In this document: positions 46,994 through 61,073 of the stretch, in pieces
Layout: the number at the start of each line of letters is the position of its first letter
Numbering within the stretch: position 1 is the first letter of the stretch
NCBI GenBank assembly: GCA_001931875.2
Contig: MSJH02000840.1
Span: forward strand, 372,001 to 436,000
DNA length: 64,000 bases
Direction: 5' to 3'
Source of the DNA: Byssochlamys sp. IMV 00236
Lineage: Eukaryota > Ascomycota > Eurotiomycetes > Eurotiales > Thermoascaceae
The notes under the pieces: model-generated
Database searches by the model: none
Told to the model about the DNA's origin: nothing
Seen by the model: the letters and a program-made list of their open reading frames with translations, nothing else
Made by a program: the position numbers and the translations under genes

Positions 46994-47750
46994 CTACCGC
47001 GTCGTGAGATGGATGGCCGTCTCTAATAGCACCTTGGTATAGAGCTTGTGCAGCCAGGCGATGTTCGGTGGCATGGGCTCACTCTCTGTCTTGCCTAGAC
47101 CCTGATAGAAAACGCTCTTCAGTCCGAACTCAGCAACTCCCTCCTCCGGCTTGACGACGGCCGACATCTCAAACAACCCGTCCGACTCCCGCACGTCGCG
47201 CTTCAAGGGCGAGTCTCCGCATCGCACGACGATCCTCTCGGGAGTCTTCTCGATCACCTCGAAGTGGTCCGTAATCTGGGTGCCCGGCTCGTATGTGGCG
47301 TTTTTCAACTCCTGTCGCGACCACAGCTGGTTCGCCGTCCGGGGTCCTTGATACTTGCGAGCGAGGTATGCACGCTGGAAGGCATATCCTATTGAAGCAC
47401 ATTTGCGCTTCGCGTCAGTCCCAATTGGTCATTATTACCAGCAAGCAAGAGCTCCCTCCGTGCGACTCACCCAGGCCTCCCCACACGCCCGCGCAGAACC
47501 TCTCAACCAGCTTTCCCTTGTTCTCGAGCAGCGCGGGGTCGATCTCAGACAGCGGAACTTTTCGAACGAACAGGTCGTGCGTTGTCGGGTTCTGGAGAGG
47601 ATTGAACGTGCGGAAATGCACCGAATTGAAGAGATAGTCGGACGTCGATAGCGGCACTTCCTCGATTTTGCGCGTCATACCCAGGTAGACGCCGACGCCG
47701 GCGACGCTCCCGACCGTGGTCAGCTTGACGAATTTGCTTAGGATGCCCAT
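46994..47750 (-). CDS. Conserved fungal protein of unknown function, likely membrane-anchored
   Basis: A 224-residue protein in two exons, 47750-47471 and 47388-46994, with an 82-bp phase-1 intron. The start MGILSKFVK at 47750 is the first true ATG of the frame. Residues about 7-25 (VKLTTVGSVAGVGVYLGMT) are hydrophobic and could be a single membrane segment or organelle signal. Further on are HDLFVRKVPLSEIDP, VWGGLGYAFQRAYLARKY across the splice, and a C-terminal half with DHFEVIEKTPERIVVRCGD and FGLKSVFYQG that could form a beta-rich domain. I recall similar unnamed proteins in Eurotiales but no function. No catalytic motif is visible. Confidence 0.78.
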
Positions 47751-49694
47751 GATGCGCGTCTCTGTGGGAAAGGGACACGAAATGTCTGTCGAAAGGAAGA
47801 GAGGCACGACAGTGGTGGTGGTCGCGTGTCGTTAAGTAAGTAGCCGATTCCGCCGCTATCCAGTTGCCGACTCGGGCGGTTGTCCGGGCCACCGTCGTCT
47901 CTTCTCTGTCAGCGGAGATGCGATAAGATTGCGCGCACCATCACTCTGCTTGAAAGTGGTTCGTTGTCGTTTCATTTCCTTCTGGCCGTGGTATATTGCT
48001 CTCTCTTCTTCTTTTTTTTTTTTTTAATGAATCCGTCCTTTCGGCTGCTGTCGTAGGATCTGACGTCTCCCTCACAGCAAGAGCTCTCATGTCTCACAGG
48101 CCAGAATCAACCTGAGCACCACAGGGACTATCTCCATCCCAAACGAGGGTTCAAATTGACTCTCACAAAGACCTGACGGGAATGGATCGGACTAGCCCCC
48201 GAATTCTAACTACCGGCGAGATGATAGGATGACGAGATAGCAGTGCGTGAGACCAAACATTGCTCATGATCGCAATCGAGCGAGTATATTAAATCGCCAC
48301 ACGAAATTTCCAAAAACAAAAATGATCCGTCGCAGAGATATCGACATTGCACTAACCAAGATTCCCAGAGATATGAACGAACAGTGACAAGGACGACAAT
48401 TAAGTAGACAGGGTCGACACGGAACAGTACTTAAATGATGTCGTACGATGTCTCTTCGAGGACCAGTTATTCGCATTCACAACTTAGGCGCACTAATAAG
48501 TATCTTCCGATACCTATCTGCAGAGCCTATCCCAGGATTCTGAGCAGTGCTGCACAAATTCGCAGGATTTCAAGTAATTAGGCTCTATGGTATACTGGGC
48601 TTTATGAAGCTCGCGATAGCTGTTTCTGGCGACGTCAAGTCTCTCCCAGAAACACTATTAGAAGCACTACTTACTCTAAATCACAATGCCTGCGACGCGG
48701 TCGATATTCGAAACTCGCCTTCCCCGCTTTTAAGTATGTACCTTAGGTAGTCTTTCCCCGCATTTTCATCTGCTTTCACCTCTTTTTTTTTTTTTTTTTC
48801 CTAAATAGGAATAATAGCTAGAGCAGGACTCATCCATGCGATACAAAAGAAACACTGAAAGACAACCGAAGTATATCTATATTAACCAATTACCAGAGCT
48901 GATACAAAGACCCAGCCTTGGATATACTGTGGTTGAAATTTATAGTTTCATCTTTATATGCGATCTTCATACTATTCTATTCTAAGACCCCGTCTATCCA
49001 GTAGGTAACTAATGGCGATGTAGGAATCCGTTAACCGCAAAAACAACAACAACATAAAACGCAGATTAGTCTGCACGACAGATACAAGCCTCTTCTTCTT
49101 CCAGTTAGTCCCGCGCACTGTTTATGCGTCAGACCCAGATTGCATCTTCAGATATATGGTCTAAATTCATGATTTAACAGAACAGCGTTTTATAAGAGAT
49201 GTTCATAACTCCCGTCTCACAGGGGAAGTATACATTAAGCATTTTCACGAGGTAAGATGAAAAGTATCACGGACATATAAACGTTCAGTGGAATGCATAC
49301 AGCATGTCTATGTTGAAGCATTTGTTGATAATACTAGTAGTTTTTTCTCATAAAGAGACTTAACGAGTTTGCCGATTCGGGCATTGAGTTCGTCACTGGT
49401 ATGTACATAGCTATTTATATATGCAACTATAAAAAACTCTACAAAATAGAAATCTAAATACAATTTAAAGAAAACCTATTTATCTTACAGTAAATCTTTA
49501 ATTAATCTTATATCTTAATGCATTCGCTAAAAAAGACCGTACTATAGATCTATATATTCACGTGACACATACTTTTGGCGCGGGTGGGGATCCGCAACTA
49601 GAGACAAAAAAGATACGCAGCCCAGCCTAGACCGCGTCCCACATTCCCACAGGCCGTCAAAAAAATAATTCCAAGGCAAAAAAGAAACTTGCTA
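47751..49694. other. Intergenic, about 1.9 kb
   Basis: Between the start of the unknown gene and the minus-strand tRNA-Thr. It contains long T runs at about 48010-48024 and 48783-48800, and an AT-rich stretch 49390-49560. No supported gene. Confidence 0.45.
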
Positions 49695-49784
49695 TGCTCA
49701 AATGGAGATTCGAACTCCAGACCTCTTGATATATAGAACTAGGTTGGTACTAGTCAAGCGCTCTACCAACTGAGCTATTCGAGC
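49695..49784 (-). tRNA. tRNA-Thr (AGT) with 17-bp intron
   Basis: Reverse-strand copy identical in exon and intron to 46397-46486. A T run (TTTCTTTTTTG on the minus strand) follows as terminator. Confidence 0.93.
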
Positions 49785-49969
49785 AGTTGTTTCTCTGCCT
49801 CGAAACAGAGGATTATGAAACTAGTGCCTGATTGTATTGTATTTTGATCCATGGACTAGTTAACTAGACTATGGTGATTAATTAATCATGGAGGATGGGT
49901 TGCTGGACTCTACTGCATTATACATTATGAGTTGACGACTATCTTTGTTTTGTCTCTAGTTACCTATAC

Positions 49970-51717
<1,748 letters not shown>

Positions 51718-52617
51718 ATCGACCAGATTGAAGAGCAAACCTCCTGAGCTCTCTCCAGCGACACTACAAAGAAAAAGCAAGGAGCTTTAGGTAAAAGACG
51801 GACGACGACCGCCATATTTACAAATAAACGACCGATCTGCAAATCCTTCAAAAGAACTGGATCACCCAAAGCCCAGAAACCCCCAAACCATCTGAATGCG
51901 GCTCAGGGTCACTTCTTCGTCAATCTATCTATCGGATATTGAACCTCCCGCGCCATCGATCTGCCGGAACATCCACTCCCGGCCTCAGACGATACTCTCG
52001 GACCGAATCAAGGCAGTGCGATTTATGGGCTTTCTTATTCAGCGTAGATGGTTGGTCTGGTCTGATCTGATATTTAGCGGCATGTCGAATTGCTGTTGCC
52101 TGGAATGGAGATTGCGGGGAGGCTGTGATGCTACGGAGGAGTTAATTCTATTTCTTGGCATATATTGTTACCGAGGCTGGGATTAGCTGTAGACACACAA
52201 AGATAGGTAGGCAATAGATAATATATTACTAGACGAGATGTTCGAGAAAGGGAGTGCCTCCGCCGGCCCGTGTATAGAATAAGACGCATTTCGAAACGAT
52301 CGCCAAAATAAATCCATAATTCTCGTATGCTGATGGATAGGTTCATTGGTATATATGGATAAGATAAAATAAGAACCCGTATATTATGAGTCGATAAATT
52401 ATTTCCCGATGATAAAATAGTTGACATGAAGTGAAAATGTATGCAACTTTCCCCTCCCACAGGAACCAAGCGGTTCCTTCCTCCATATTCATATCAACAG
52501 TTAATGATTAAGCAGGCCATTGGGGATTAGGAAATAATCCCCATAGGCCCGGGGACCGGTAGTTGGGGACATAGGTATGTTTCTTCCGTTCATTCTCGAT
52601 GCTTTATCTGATGCGTT
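51718..52617. other. Intergenic between CYP51 and glucanotransferase
   Basis: About 900 bp. The left part is the promoter of CYP51, the right part the 3' flank of the glucanotransferase gene. No supported gene. Confidence 0.5.
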
Positions 52618-54328
52618 TTACAACATCAGGACGGAGAATACACCAATAGAGCCCAGCAGCAGCCACGCTGGGACTCTCAGGTGCTCTGCCAGGTTCTTCT
52701 TCGTGCTGGATGCAGACACACTCGACGACGAGGAGGTCCCGGTGGAACTACCAGACGCGGTCGGGGTGGTGGTATCCTCGGTGCCGCACAGGCCAGAACC
52801 GTTCATGTTGAAGGTCGGGAAGAAGACTCTCGGCTCTCCCTTGTCCATATTCACGGTGATGGTGCCATTCTTGCCGGCAGTGACGGTGCTGCATCCAAAG
52901 ACTTCAGTCAGCTCGGTACCCTCGTCGGCCGCTCCAGGGACCTGTAGCTCGTATGCGCCTCCATTGCTGCCTTGGTTGGAGAGGACGGAGACGATCTGCA
53001 CGCCGTTGACGCCCTTGCGAGCAGCGTAGGTAGAGTTGTCGGTATACAACAGACTGCTGTCGTTGGTGACGTAGTTGCTGTTCACCTTGATGGCGTGGTT
53101 GCGCAGCTTGTTCAGCGTGGCCGTCAGGTTGTAGAGAGGAGCAGAGGTGTTGTAATTAGTTGACCACAGCTCCTGTCGGTTGTATGGAGAGTAGTTGCCC
53201 GGCAGGTGCTGTTCCTGGCCATAGTAGATCTTGGGAATTCCATCGGCGAGGATGGTGAATGCCATGGCATTCTTGGCGAGCTGGAGCGCTGTTAGGGTTC
53301 TGAAATCATACCAACCGCTGAAGACGAACAAGGCTTACATTAATATCATCCACGTAGGATGGGAATCGCTCGTTGTCCTGGTTTTCGATAAACGTTGCCA
53401 GGTACTGAGTCTCGGAGCAGGCGGATCTCATCTGGCTGATCATCGACACCAGACCAGGCATGTCTCCATCCGTGAAAGCATTGATAATCGTGAAGTAAAG
53501 CGGATAGTTCTCCAGTCCACCAGTCCACTTCTGGTAATTGCAGACGTAAGATGGAATATCATCGTCGACTTCGGCCATTCCATACACGTTGGCGCTCTTC
53601 AGGAAAGGCTGGAGAAAGTCGTAGTTGATCTGCTTGGCACCGTCGATACGGATACCATCGATAGAGTAGTTCGACACCAATTCCTTGATCCAGCTGTTCA
53701 ACTGACTGTTGATCGAAGAGTTCAGGGTGTTGATTCTCGGTGTAGCGACTCCCGTGTAGCCCAGCCAGCAGTCTTGCACTTCCGTCACGTTCAACCAGTT
53801 GGTGATCGGGCAGTATGGCATGTAGTCGGACTCCTGGTTAAACGGGTAGAATACTGAGTAGTCGATCGGATAGCTCGTGCTCATGGTTGTGTTACCGATA
53901 TCGTAGGCCATTTCATTGGCCACGACATCGACCAAGATGTACATATCACGCTTGTGCAGCTCCGAAACTAGGTTCTTGAAGTCGGATTCCGAGCCAAAAT
54001 GCTCGTTCAGCTCATACAGGTTCTGTGGCCAGTAGCCATGGTATGCCTGTCCGTAGATGGTCGTCTGGTTGAGGTTCTTGTTGACGGGCGAGATCTGGAC
54101 CGCCGTGAAGCCCATACCCTGGATATAATCCAGCTTGTCCACCAGACCGGCCCAGTTGCCTCCACAGTAGTTTGTGATGTTGCATGGTGCGTCGAAATCG
54201 CTAGAACGCGCAAATCTGTCTACCACGACTTGGTAGATAGATCGTTGAGCCCATTCATCGTTGGATGCGGCCCGCGACAGCTCGACAACGCATACGAGAA
54301 AGAGTGAAATATACTTGAAGAGCGCCAT
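52618..54328 (-). CDS. agtA: GPI-anchored alpha-glucanotransferase (GH13, AgtA type)
   Basis: Acts at the cell surface on alpha-1,4-glucan; AgtA-type enzymes transfer maltooligosaccharides and affect cell-wall alpha-glucan. Exons are 54328-53339 and 53280-52618 (58-bp intron, spliced at CTCGCCAAG), giving 550 residues. A signal peptide (residues 1-20, ending LSRA) precedes the barrel. The nucleophile D229 (GIRID), acid/base E253 (GMAEV) and D318 (ENQDN) are present. The histidines of GH13 regions I and IV are replaced: DVVANE (E139) and IENQDN (Q317). This loss is described for AgtA/AgtB of A. niger and separates them from true amylases. A Ser/Thr-rich stretch and a C-terminal hydrophobic tail (VPAWLLLGSIGVFSVLML) form the GPI signal. 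Confidence 0.92.
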
Positions 54329-56587
54329 GTCGGATCTCTCCGCAGCGGAACCTGTATTAAGTACTTACAATCCTGCAATTGGTCGTTCTCACAAGTAGGT
54401 GGTCCTGACAGAAACCCACAGGGCTGATCAGTGCTAAGCGAATGTAAGCTCCAAGCAAATGGGAGCGATAAAGAATCAAAACGAGTGAATTCTGCGTAAA
54501 ACAGCGGCAAAAAATTATTTTACAAGCAACAAGCAATGGGATCCAGGAACAGCCGAAAGAAAAACCTTTCGCGCCGCCCGGGATATGGCATGATAAGTAA
54601 TAAGAGGCCATCCTTCCTCTGTGCCCAAGTGGGATGCCTCGTCCGGGTAAAAATGTCTCAGAAGATACATGGGACGTGCCAAATCGTATCCTCAGGAACT
54701 GTATCTAGGTGGATCATGCGTCTGTCCTATAGGCTACTCGGGATAAAACTGCTTGCACAGTGTCAGCGCTAAGAATATCCCATGAAGTCTGTAGGGAAAA
54801 AAAAAACCTTCAGTTTGTCACTAATAAGCCGTTTTGCGCCGAGAATTCAAAGATTCACCAGGCCAGAAAAAGCTTATTTCCGCCTTTATTGCAGTTTTTT
54901 CTACGGGTTTCTTTCCCTCCCTTTCGTAGTCCTTTGCCACCGGGCACAGATTTTCTTAGGACATACATTATTTCCCGGGACGCACTTTTTTGATAAGGAC
55001 GACTGCGCTCCCGAACGATCGATGCATCCTGCAATTTCCGTAAACGACACCTCGCAGACGACGTTAAAGGGGCCGATGGGCAGCGTCGCATCTGTTATCA
55101 AGAAAGCTAGGGTGATTGATCCAAGCATGTTCCGGCTCCACCGAAAACCAGCGAAACCCCCGCATCTTCGATTCGTTGGCGCTGGCCATATCACATCCCG
55201 CGCAGCTGGACTATCGATGCGCCACGGAACACGCTTGCTTTCGGCGTACGTCACCTGTCATGCTGATCCTGGCGATTCTGGGGAAGAATTCAGACTAGAA
55301 GTCGAGAAGCGGGAGACATGCTAATATCATTGTTAGTTCGGGGAAGGGTACCACTGAATTTTGGTGACCTTGGAAGCCCAGTGAGCCCAGTAGATAGATA
55401 GGATCAGGAACAGACTAACCGGGACACACGACGGAACCAAATCCTGTTATTATTGATACCAGGGACGCGGACATACTGAGTTGATCATCTACCTTATTGG
55501 TACCGGACCAGAGCGTTCGAGAACACTTAAAAGTATCAAGTAATATCTCTCACGGCCGAGGCCGAGATTTCGGTCAGGATATATCCCACCAATACTTTGT
55601 AGCTTTCAGTAACACCAGAGAGCAATGGTTCCAAGGGGCGAAAGTTCTGCGAGCGTCTGATGATGGCCAGATTGGCAACAATCAGGAACAGCGTTATCCC
55701 TTGCATCATCATGTTAGGAGCTCCCTCGGTCGGCGGGCAATGGGAGTTCAACTGTCACGTCTGCAGGCGCAAAAAGCCAGCAAGTGTCTTGCATAAAAAG
55801 CTTTTCAGGAACAAAAGCCACTTACTGTATGGAGTAGTAGTCGCGTCTATCCACTTTGAGGGGCGGGGCCCCCGGATCATTGACTCCAAGTGCATTCAAA
55901 GAGAAAGCATCTCGTCCTTGAAATACAACTTCTTGTATTGTATGTATGTATGTACATACGTCCTTTGGGCGGAGGTCTAATGTTTCAATCTTGTCGGAAC
56001 TACTTAGAAGCCACTGTCACATATGGTTTAAGCAATGGCATACTTTTCAATCGAACCACTGTTCAAAATTACATTTGAAGTCGGCTTTCAGTTTCTGCAA
56101 ACATGGATCTACTCTCGTGCATGGCTATTCCTTGTTTGTGTCACATAGAACCCGAGAAGTCATCTATGCGCAAGGAAATCATTTTGAAGGATATCTTAAG
56201 CCCAAGTCAAGCGGGACGCGATCTCCTAGATGCGACTGTTCAACATACCCGGGACAGCCTTGGAAGAGGAGTAGAGCTATGTGTAAAGACTGACCTCGGA
56301 AGCACATACGTGATGCGACGACTTTACTTGGCCAAAAACATACTTTATTGACCTTTGTACTCAGAACAACTCTTTCTGCTCTACGAATCTCTCCATCTTA
56401 TGACTGGATAACTGATTCATAAGTAGGGCGGAGCTTAGCAGGAATCAGCGATTGTATATAATAATAAGAAGGACAAGCGCATTTGGCGACAGGGTTTAGT
56501 ACTGAGCTTTCGTATCATCCTTATTATTTTAAATATAAAGTAGATAATTTATCTCACTGCATCCATTATAAAACCCAAGAAATCCGC
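54329..56587. other. Intergenic, about 2.26 kb
   Basis: Promoter side of the glucanotransferase on the left and 3' flank of the dehydrogenase gene on the right. The longest open frame (54782-55324, plus, 180 codons) has no family resemblance and uneven composition, and I do not call it. A TATG-rich repeat (about 55938-55955) is seen. Confidence 0.45.
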
Positions 56588-57635
56588 TCACTGATTCTCA
56601 TACTTCAAACCAGAGTGCTGTCGAAGCGCACCATAAATACCTGCGACATCGCCCTTCTCGCCATCATGCTCCTTGACTTCCTTCAAAAGACCATCCGCGA
56701 CCTCCGCACTAGGCAGATGCACGCCGGAAGAGCTGGCCAAGCTCAACGCGTGACGCAGATCTTTCCGAGCCAAGTCGACCGCGAACAGCGGGTATTCTCT
56801 CTGGTAGTAGTCACCAGAAGTCATGCGGGTCGAGTATTTCGGGAACGCTCCGGGGAAGAAGAGCTCCAGCCACTGGTGGTAGGTGTCAGTACCAAGACCA
56901 GACTTCTCAGCCAGGACCAGGCCCTCAGAGAGGGTCTCGATGGTGCTTAGAATGAAAGAGTTTCCAAGGACCTTGAGCATGCTCGCTCTTCCAATCTCCT
57001 GGTCGGACAGATCGATAATGGTGCGACTGGTCACGCCCGTAGTGAAAGGCTTGACCTTGTCCACGTCTTCCTTCTTTCCAGCCAACACACTGACGAGCTG
57101 TCCGGCATCAGCGAACGCAGGGGCACCAAAGACTGGGCAAGAGACGAAGGAAGCTCCCTTCTCCGTAAGAGTCTGAGAGGTCTTTCGGGTCGTGTCTGGG
57201 TGGACGGTCGAGCAGTCGACGAAGAGCTTCCCCTTGACATCACCGGACTCTATAGCCTCCTTGATAACATTGTCAGAGGCGGCATCGTCACCGACACAGA
57301 TGAAGATAAGATCCGCTGGCTTCACGGCATCGGCAATGGTGGTAGCGACAGTAGCTTTGCCCTTAGGGAAGGAATCGACGAGAGAATGGGCACGCGTAGC
57401 GGTGCGGTTGTAGACAATCAGAGGAGACTGAAGGGAGCCTTTTTCAATGATGTTTTTGCACATCCCCTGTGAACTGGTTAGTTTTGTATGGATGGTTTTG
57501 TAGTGAAGTGATCTGGGAGGGATTCTTTGGCCGTTCCATTTGACGCATGGAGCCAAGGATAGAAAATAATAGCAATTGGGTAAAACTCACCCTGCCCATG
57601 TTCCCTAATCCGATCCATGAAACTTGAGATGCCAT
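56588..57635 (-). CDS. 3-hydroxyisobutyrate-dehydrogenase-like NAD(P) oxidoreductase
   Basis: A beta-hydroxyacid dehydrogenase of 307 residues. A 45-nt first exon (57635-57591) encodes the dinucleotide fold start WIGLGNMGR; after a 124-bp intron the main exon (57466-56588) continues with GMCKNIIEKG. Motifs: YNRT after the second strand, FICVGDDAASDNVI, VDCSTVHPDTT, the substrate-binding SCPVFGAPAFADAGQ, and GRASMLKVLGNSF with the likely catalytic Lys. It may act in valine breakdown or on another small hydroxy acid (the fungal genome usually holds several paralogues). Exon 1 is supported by the complete Gly-rich motif across the splice. Confidence 0.9.
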
Positions 57636-58382
57636 TTCTGCTAATGTATCAAGTTTATCGAGCCTGTTTCGCTTGTTGTGTGTATTTATTATGGAGATAT
57701 TAATATCCACTGGATAGGTCAAGACAGTTCCGCTAGCAAGATGCTCTTTCTCCAACGGCTCAGGGGTGCACACTACGTTAACTTGGCAGTTCGCTGACTT
57801 CGAAATAAAGATCTTCGAGGTCCAAGAGACTTCCACGATAGAAATAACTACTGCTCTACCCCTCCTCCGGACAACAATGCGATGTCGATTACTAAGGTAT
57901 CGGCCGGAACGATTCCGATGACGTTGCACGCGGGCCCACCAAGGAGGGGAAAAGAACCTTGGAAGATAAAGGAACAATAATGATAAAAATAATAATAATA
58001 ATGCAGTAACAGAACAGTTGGCGAAAGACAAGCTTTTGCTAAGCTCGATAGTGGGTGGTCGGACCAACTTGGTCAATGCTTAAGCTCACCTCGGCAGCTT
58101 GAGATAGTTAGTTCCGCTGCCGGCATGTTTCTGTGACACCTAGAGAAACTATGGTATATCTTATTTTCAGAGTAGTTATCCTTTTATATAAAAGCATAAG
58201 TATATTTTGCCGCTTAAATAACTATAGTCGAATAATAGGCAAAATAAACACTGCTAGAACATTTTTACGTTCTCCCCCAAGAATGTAGTGTACCAGCCTG
58301 TGATAATAATATGAATTATAGCAGAATCGGTTTTTGCTTTCTGTTAATAAGTCACAGATCGGTTGACTCCACCAACCAATCA
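57636..58382. other. Intergenic before tRNA-Ile
   Basis: About 750 bp; the left side is the promoter of the dehydrogenase. An AATAATAATAATAATG repeat is at about 57986-58001. No supported gene. Confidence 0.5.
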
Positions 58383-58456
58383 GGTCCCGTAGCTCAGTCG
58401 GTTAGAGCGTGGTGCTAATAACGCCAAGGTCGCGAGTTCGACCCTCGTCGGGACCA
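58383..58456 (+). tRNA. tRNA-Ile (AAT), no intron
   Basis: A 74-nt cloverleaf: acceptor GGTCCCG/CGGGACC plus A, D arm GCTC...GAGC, anticodon stem TGGTG/CGCCA with loop CTAATAA (anticodon AAT), T arm CGAGTTCGACCCTCG (roughly). A strong T run follows (CTTCTTTTTTGCTTTTTTG). Confidence 0.95.
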
Positions 58457-59696
58457 TGGTCTTCTTTTTTGCTTTTTTGCTTGCCCTAATACTAGGCTAT
58501 TCATACGTCTAACGAAATTACCCATCGCACCATTGTTCACATACATACTTAGCATAGATAATAATATAGTGACTTTACTATCACTTGATGTAGGAACGCA
58601 CTGTTAAAGATGGTCTGACTCGGATTCGCCACGCAGAACTACGCCTTCTCCTAGAACCTTCGTATCCTGGATCGCAGCTGAAGTCGAGATATTAAGTAAC
58701 TGAAAGTGCGCAATGACATTTATCCGGTCGCTACTGGCAGGTTGAAGTGACGGTCATTATATTACGAAACGAGCCTCTAAGAGACAGTCAGGGTATTGCA
58801 GTAAAAATAGATATTAGAACATAGATCGTTAACGCGTACAAAATGCGAACCGTAGTGTTGCAGTCGGTCAGTACTCGTATAAGCCAAATGCGCCACTCAA
58901 ATCTCCAGTCTCACACTTCAATCTTTCATCTTCGCGAGCTTCGTCGCATAGAAAACGAAGATCGGTGCTGACAATAAGGCTGGACATTGTAAGCACGAAC
59001 AGGGTTATGCTTTCTCAAAAAAGAAAAAAGATAATTTTATGTGTGCGCAATTATCAAACGATCTTGAAGAGAAGAAAAAAATAAAGAGACGGCTTCATAG
59101 GTGTTATTTCCGTTTTCCAGATCAGAATTAAAAAGCGTCTGGGTTCTGTCGCAGATACAGCCTCGTCCCTATGGGTGTAAACAGAGCAGGAAGTATCATA
59201 AGATATCATATAGGGAGGAAGCTAGCGGGGGTGTCATACAGACGACTCTTGTACGCCTATAGTTCCCTCTCCTTTTTTCAGCCATATGAGAGTGAAGTGA
59301 GCCAATGATACTCCAATTCCACTATCATCCCAGGACAAACTGCGCAATAGGGGGTACTAAAGAATCTCAGGGCCATCACAAGTGCGAAAGATGCGAAAAG
59401 AATAGATCAGAAACCGTGAGCACCACTCCCACCACCAGGGCCCGTAAGTGGAGCAGTTCACAGCACGACAGAGAATAAAAGGGGAATAGGATAAAGTATG
59501 CGATGACAGCGAACGATTCTATCAGCAGATCAGACGCTGTCTTGCCCTGGAGAGTATAAAGGAAATCGCCTCGACCCCAATAGAGCATAGATGAATCACA
59601 CAACAAGGACTCCATTCCATGCAAAAGTGTGTTGTTTTTTTAAAGGTAGCGAAGAGGCGACGAGAGAAGAGGAGAATGGCGGCATGGCAACGTCAA
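58457..59696. other. Intergenic, about 1.24 kb
   Basis: Between tRNA-Ile and the end of the GDP-mannose pyrophosphorylase gene. The short minus-strand frame at 59376-59624 is probably 3' UTR of that gene. No supported gene. Confidence 0.5.
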
Positions 59697-61073
59697 TTAC
59701 ATGATAATAGCAGGAACTAGAATCGACACATCAGTACCAGATCGGACAGTATTGACCTGTATGTATAAGAGAACTTACCATCAATGTTCTGCTTGATGCT
59801 CTTGTGCGGCAGGATGGAGCCTCCATTCACGTACACTTCGTCGCCAATGGTGACATCGTCTCCGAGAACAGTCACGTTCTCCAGACGGGCCCATCTGCCA
59901 ACAGAGCTGTTCCAACCGACAATGGTTGACTTTACCCAAGCGTGGTCCTTGACCTTGCTGTTCTCGAGCAGGACGCACCGCTGGAGGCGGACACCATCGC
60001 CCACGACGACATTGGGACCGATGACCACATTAGGTCCAATGCGGCAGTTCTTGCCAATCTTGGCGGTCGGGTCAACCATGACATTACCGCCAAAGACGTA
60101 GGGCTCAGTGCTCGGGCAAAGGAGCTGGGGGTTGCGCTTCGCCAGCGAGCTCAGGTAGAGGCAAGTGCCGCTGAGGAAGTCCTTAGGCTGCCCGACATCC
60201 ATCCAGAAACCCTCCAGGTCGAAAGAGTGGAGCTGGCCGTCCTTGCAGATGGCGGGGAAAGTCTCCTGCTCGATGGAGGTGGGACGGAGATCAATGCGCT
60301 TCAAGACGCTGGGGTTGAGAATGTAGATACCGGCGTTGATGCGGTTTCCCACGAACTCGACGGGTTTCTCGACGAAGCGGTCGATGCGCGAGGGATGGTT
60401 CGGCTTGTGGACGACGACACCGTACTTGGAGGGCTCCTCCACTTTGGTCACCACGATCGTACCTTCATCACCGTGACTCTTGTGGAAGGCTGCCAGCTCC
60501 TGGAATGGGTATTCACAGATGACATCGGAGTTCAGAACGAAGAATGGCGAGTCGTCCTTGCCCAGGATCTTCTCGGCCAGCTTCAGGGGACCGGCCGTTC
60601 CCAGGGGTTCCGACTCCACGGAGAACTCGATGTTGACGTTGTATTGTTCCTCATACTTAAAACCGCCGCCAGAAGTCAGTCAATTGAACCTGTCTCTGAG
60701 ATACCTCGGCCACATACCTTCTTGAGCGTCGAAACCATCACATCCGGGCGGTAGTTCACGGCCAGCACGATGTCAGTGACACCTGCAGCAGCCAGGCTCT
60801 CCACCTGATGGAGGATCATGGGCCGGTTGCCAAACTCCACCAGGGGCTTAGGAAGCGTCAAGGTCTAGAGGAGGAGCGGCTGTATGAGCTTCCATGCTGA
60901 TTGATGACGACGGGAGAGGGGTCTATTCTCGAATGCCAGCGGCGAGGATCGGCGGGAGACTTACAAGAGGGCGCAGACGGGTACCAAACCCTCCGACAAG
61001 AATGAGCGCTATTGATCAGTGGTTAGTCGCCTGCTGCAGAGGACGTGACGTGCAGAGCATCCTTACCCTTCAT
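59697..61073 (-). CDS. mpg1: GDP-mannose pyrophosphorylase (mannose-1-phosphate guanylyltransferase)
   Basis: Makes GDP-mannose from mannose-1-phosphate and GTP for protein mannosylation and wall mannan; normally essential. Five exons: a 7-nt first exon 61073-61067 (ATG AAG G), then 61008-60965, 60864-60718, 60655-59779 and 59716-59697, giving 364 residues. The signature [10 protein letters not shown] is at residues 8-17. Further on come [56 protein letters not shown], and C-terminal left-handed beta-helix hexapeptides ([15 protein letters not shown]). The final exon gives VPAIIM and stop. Length agrees with the yeast enzyme (361). Both very short terminal exons are easy for gene finders to miss. 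Confidence 0.95.

Noticed and set aside
53231..53857. 208-codon plus-strand open frame
   Set aside because: Antisense shadow of the glucanotransferase gene, explained by its codon pattern.
54782..55324. 180-codon plus-strand open frame
   Set aside because: No family resemblance, and overlapping frames on the other strand are equally long.
59942..60754. 270-codon plus-strand open frame
   Set aside because: Antisense shadow of GDP-mannose pyrophosphorylase with no family resemblance.
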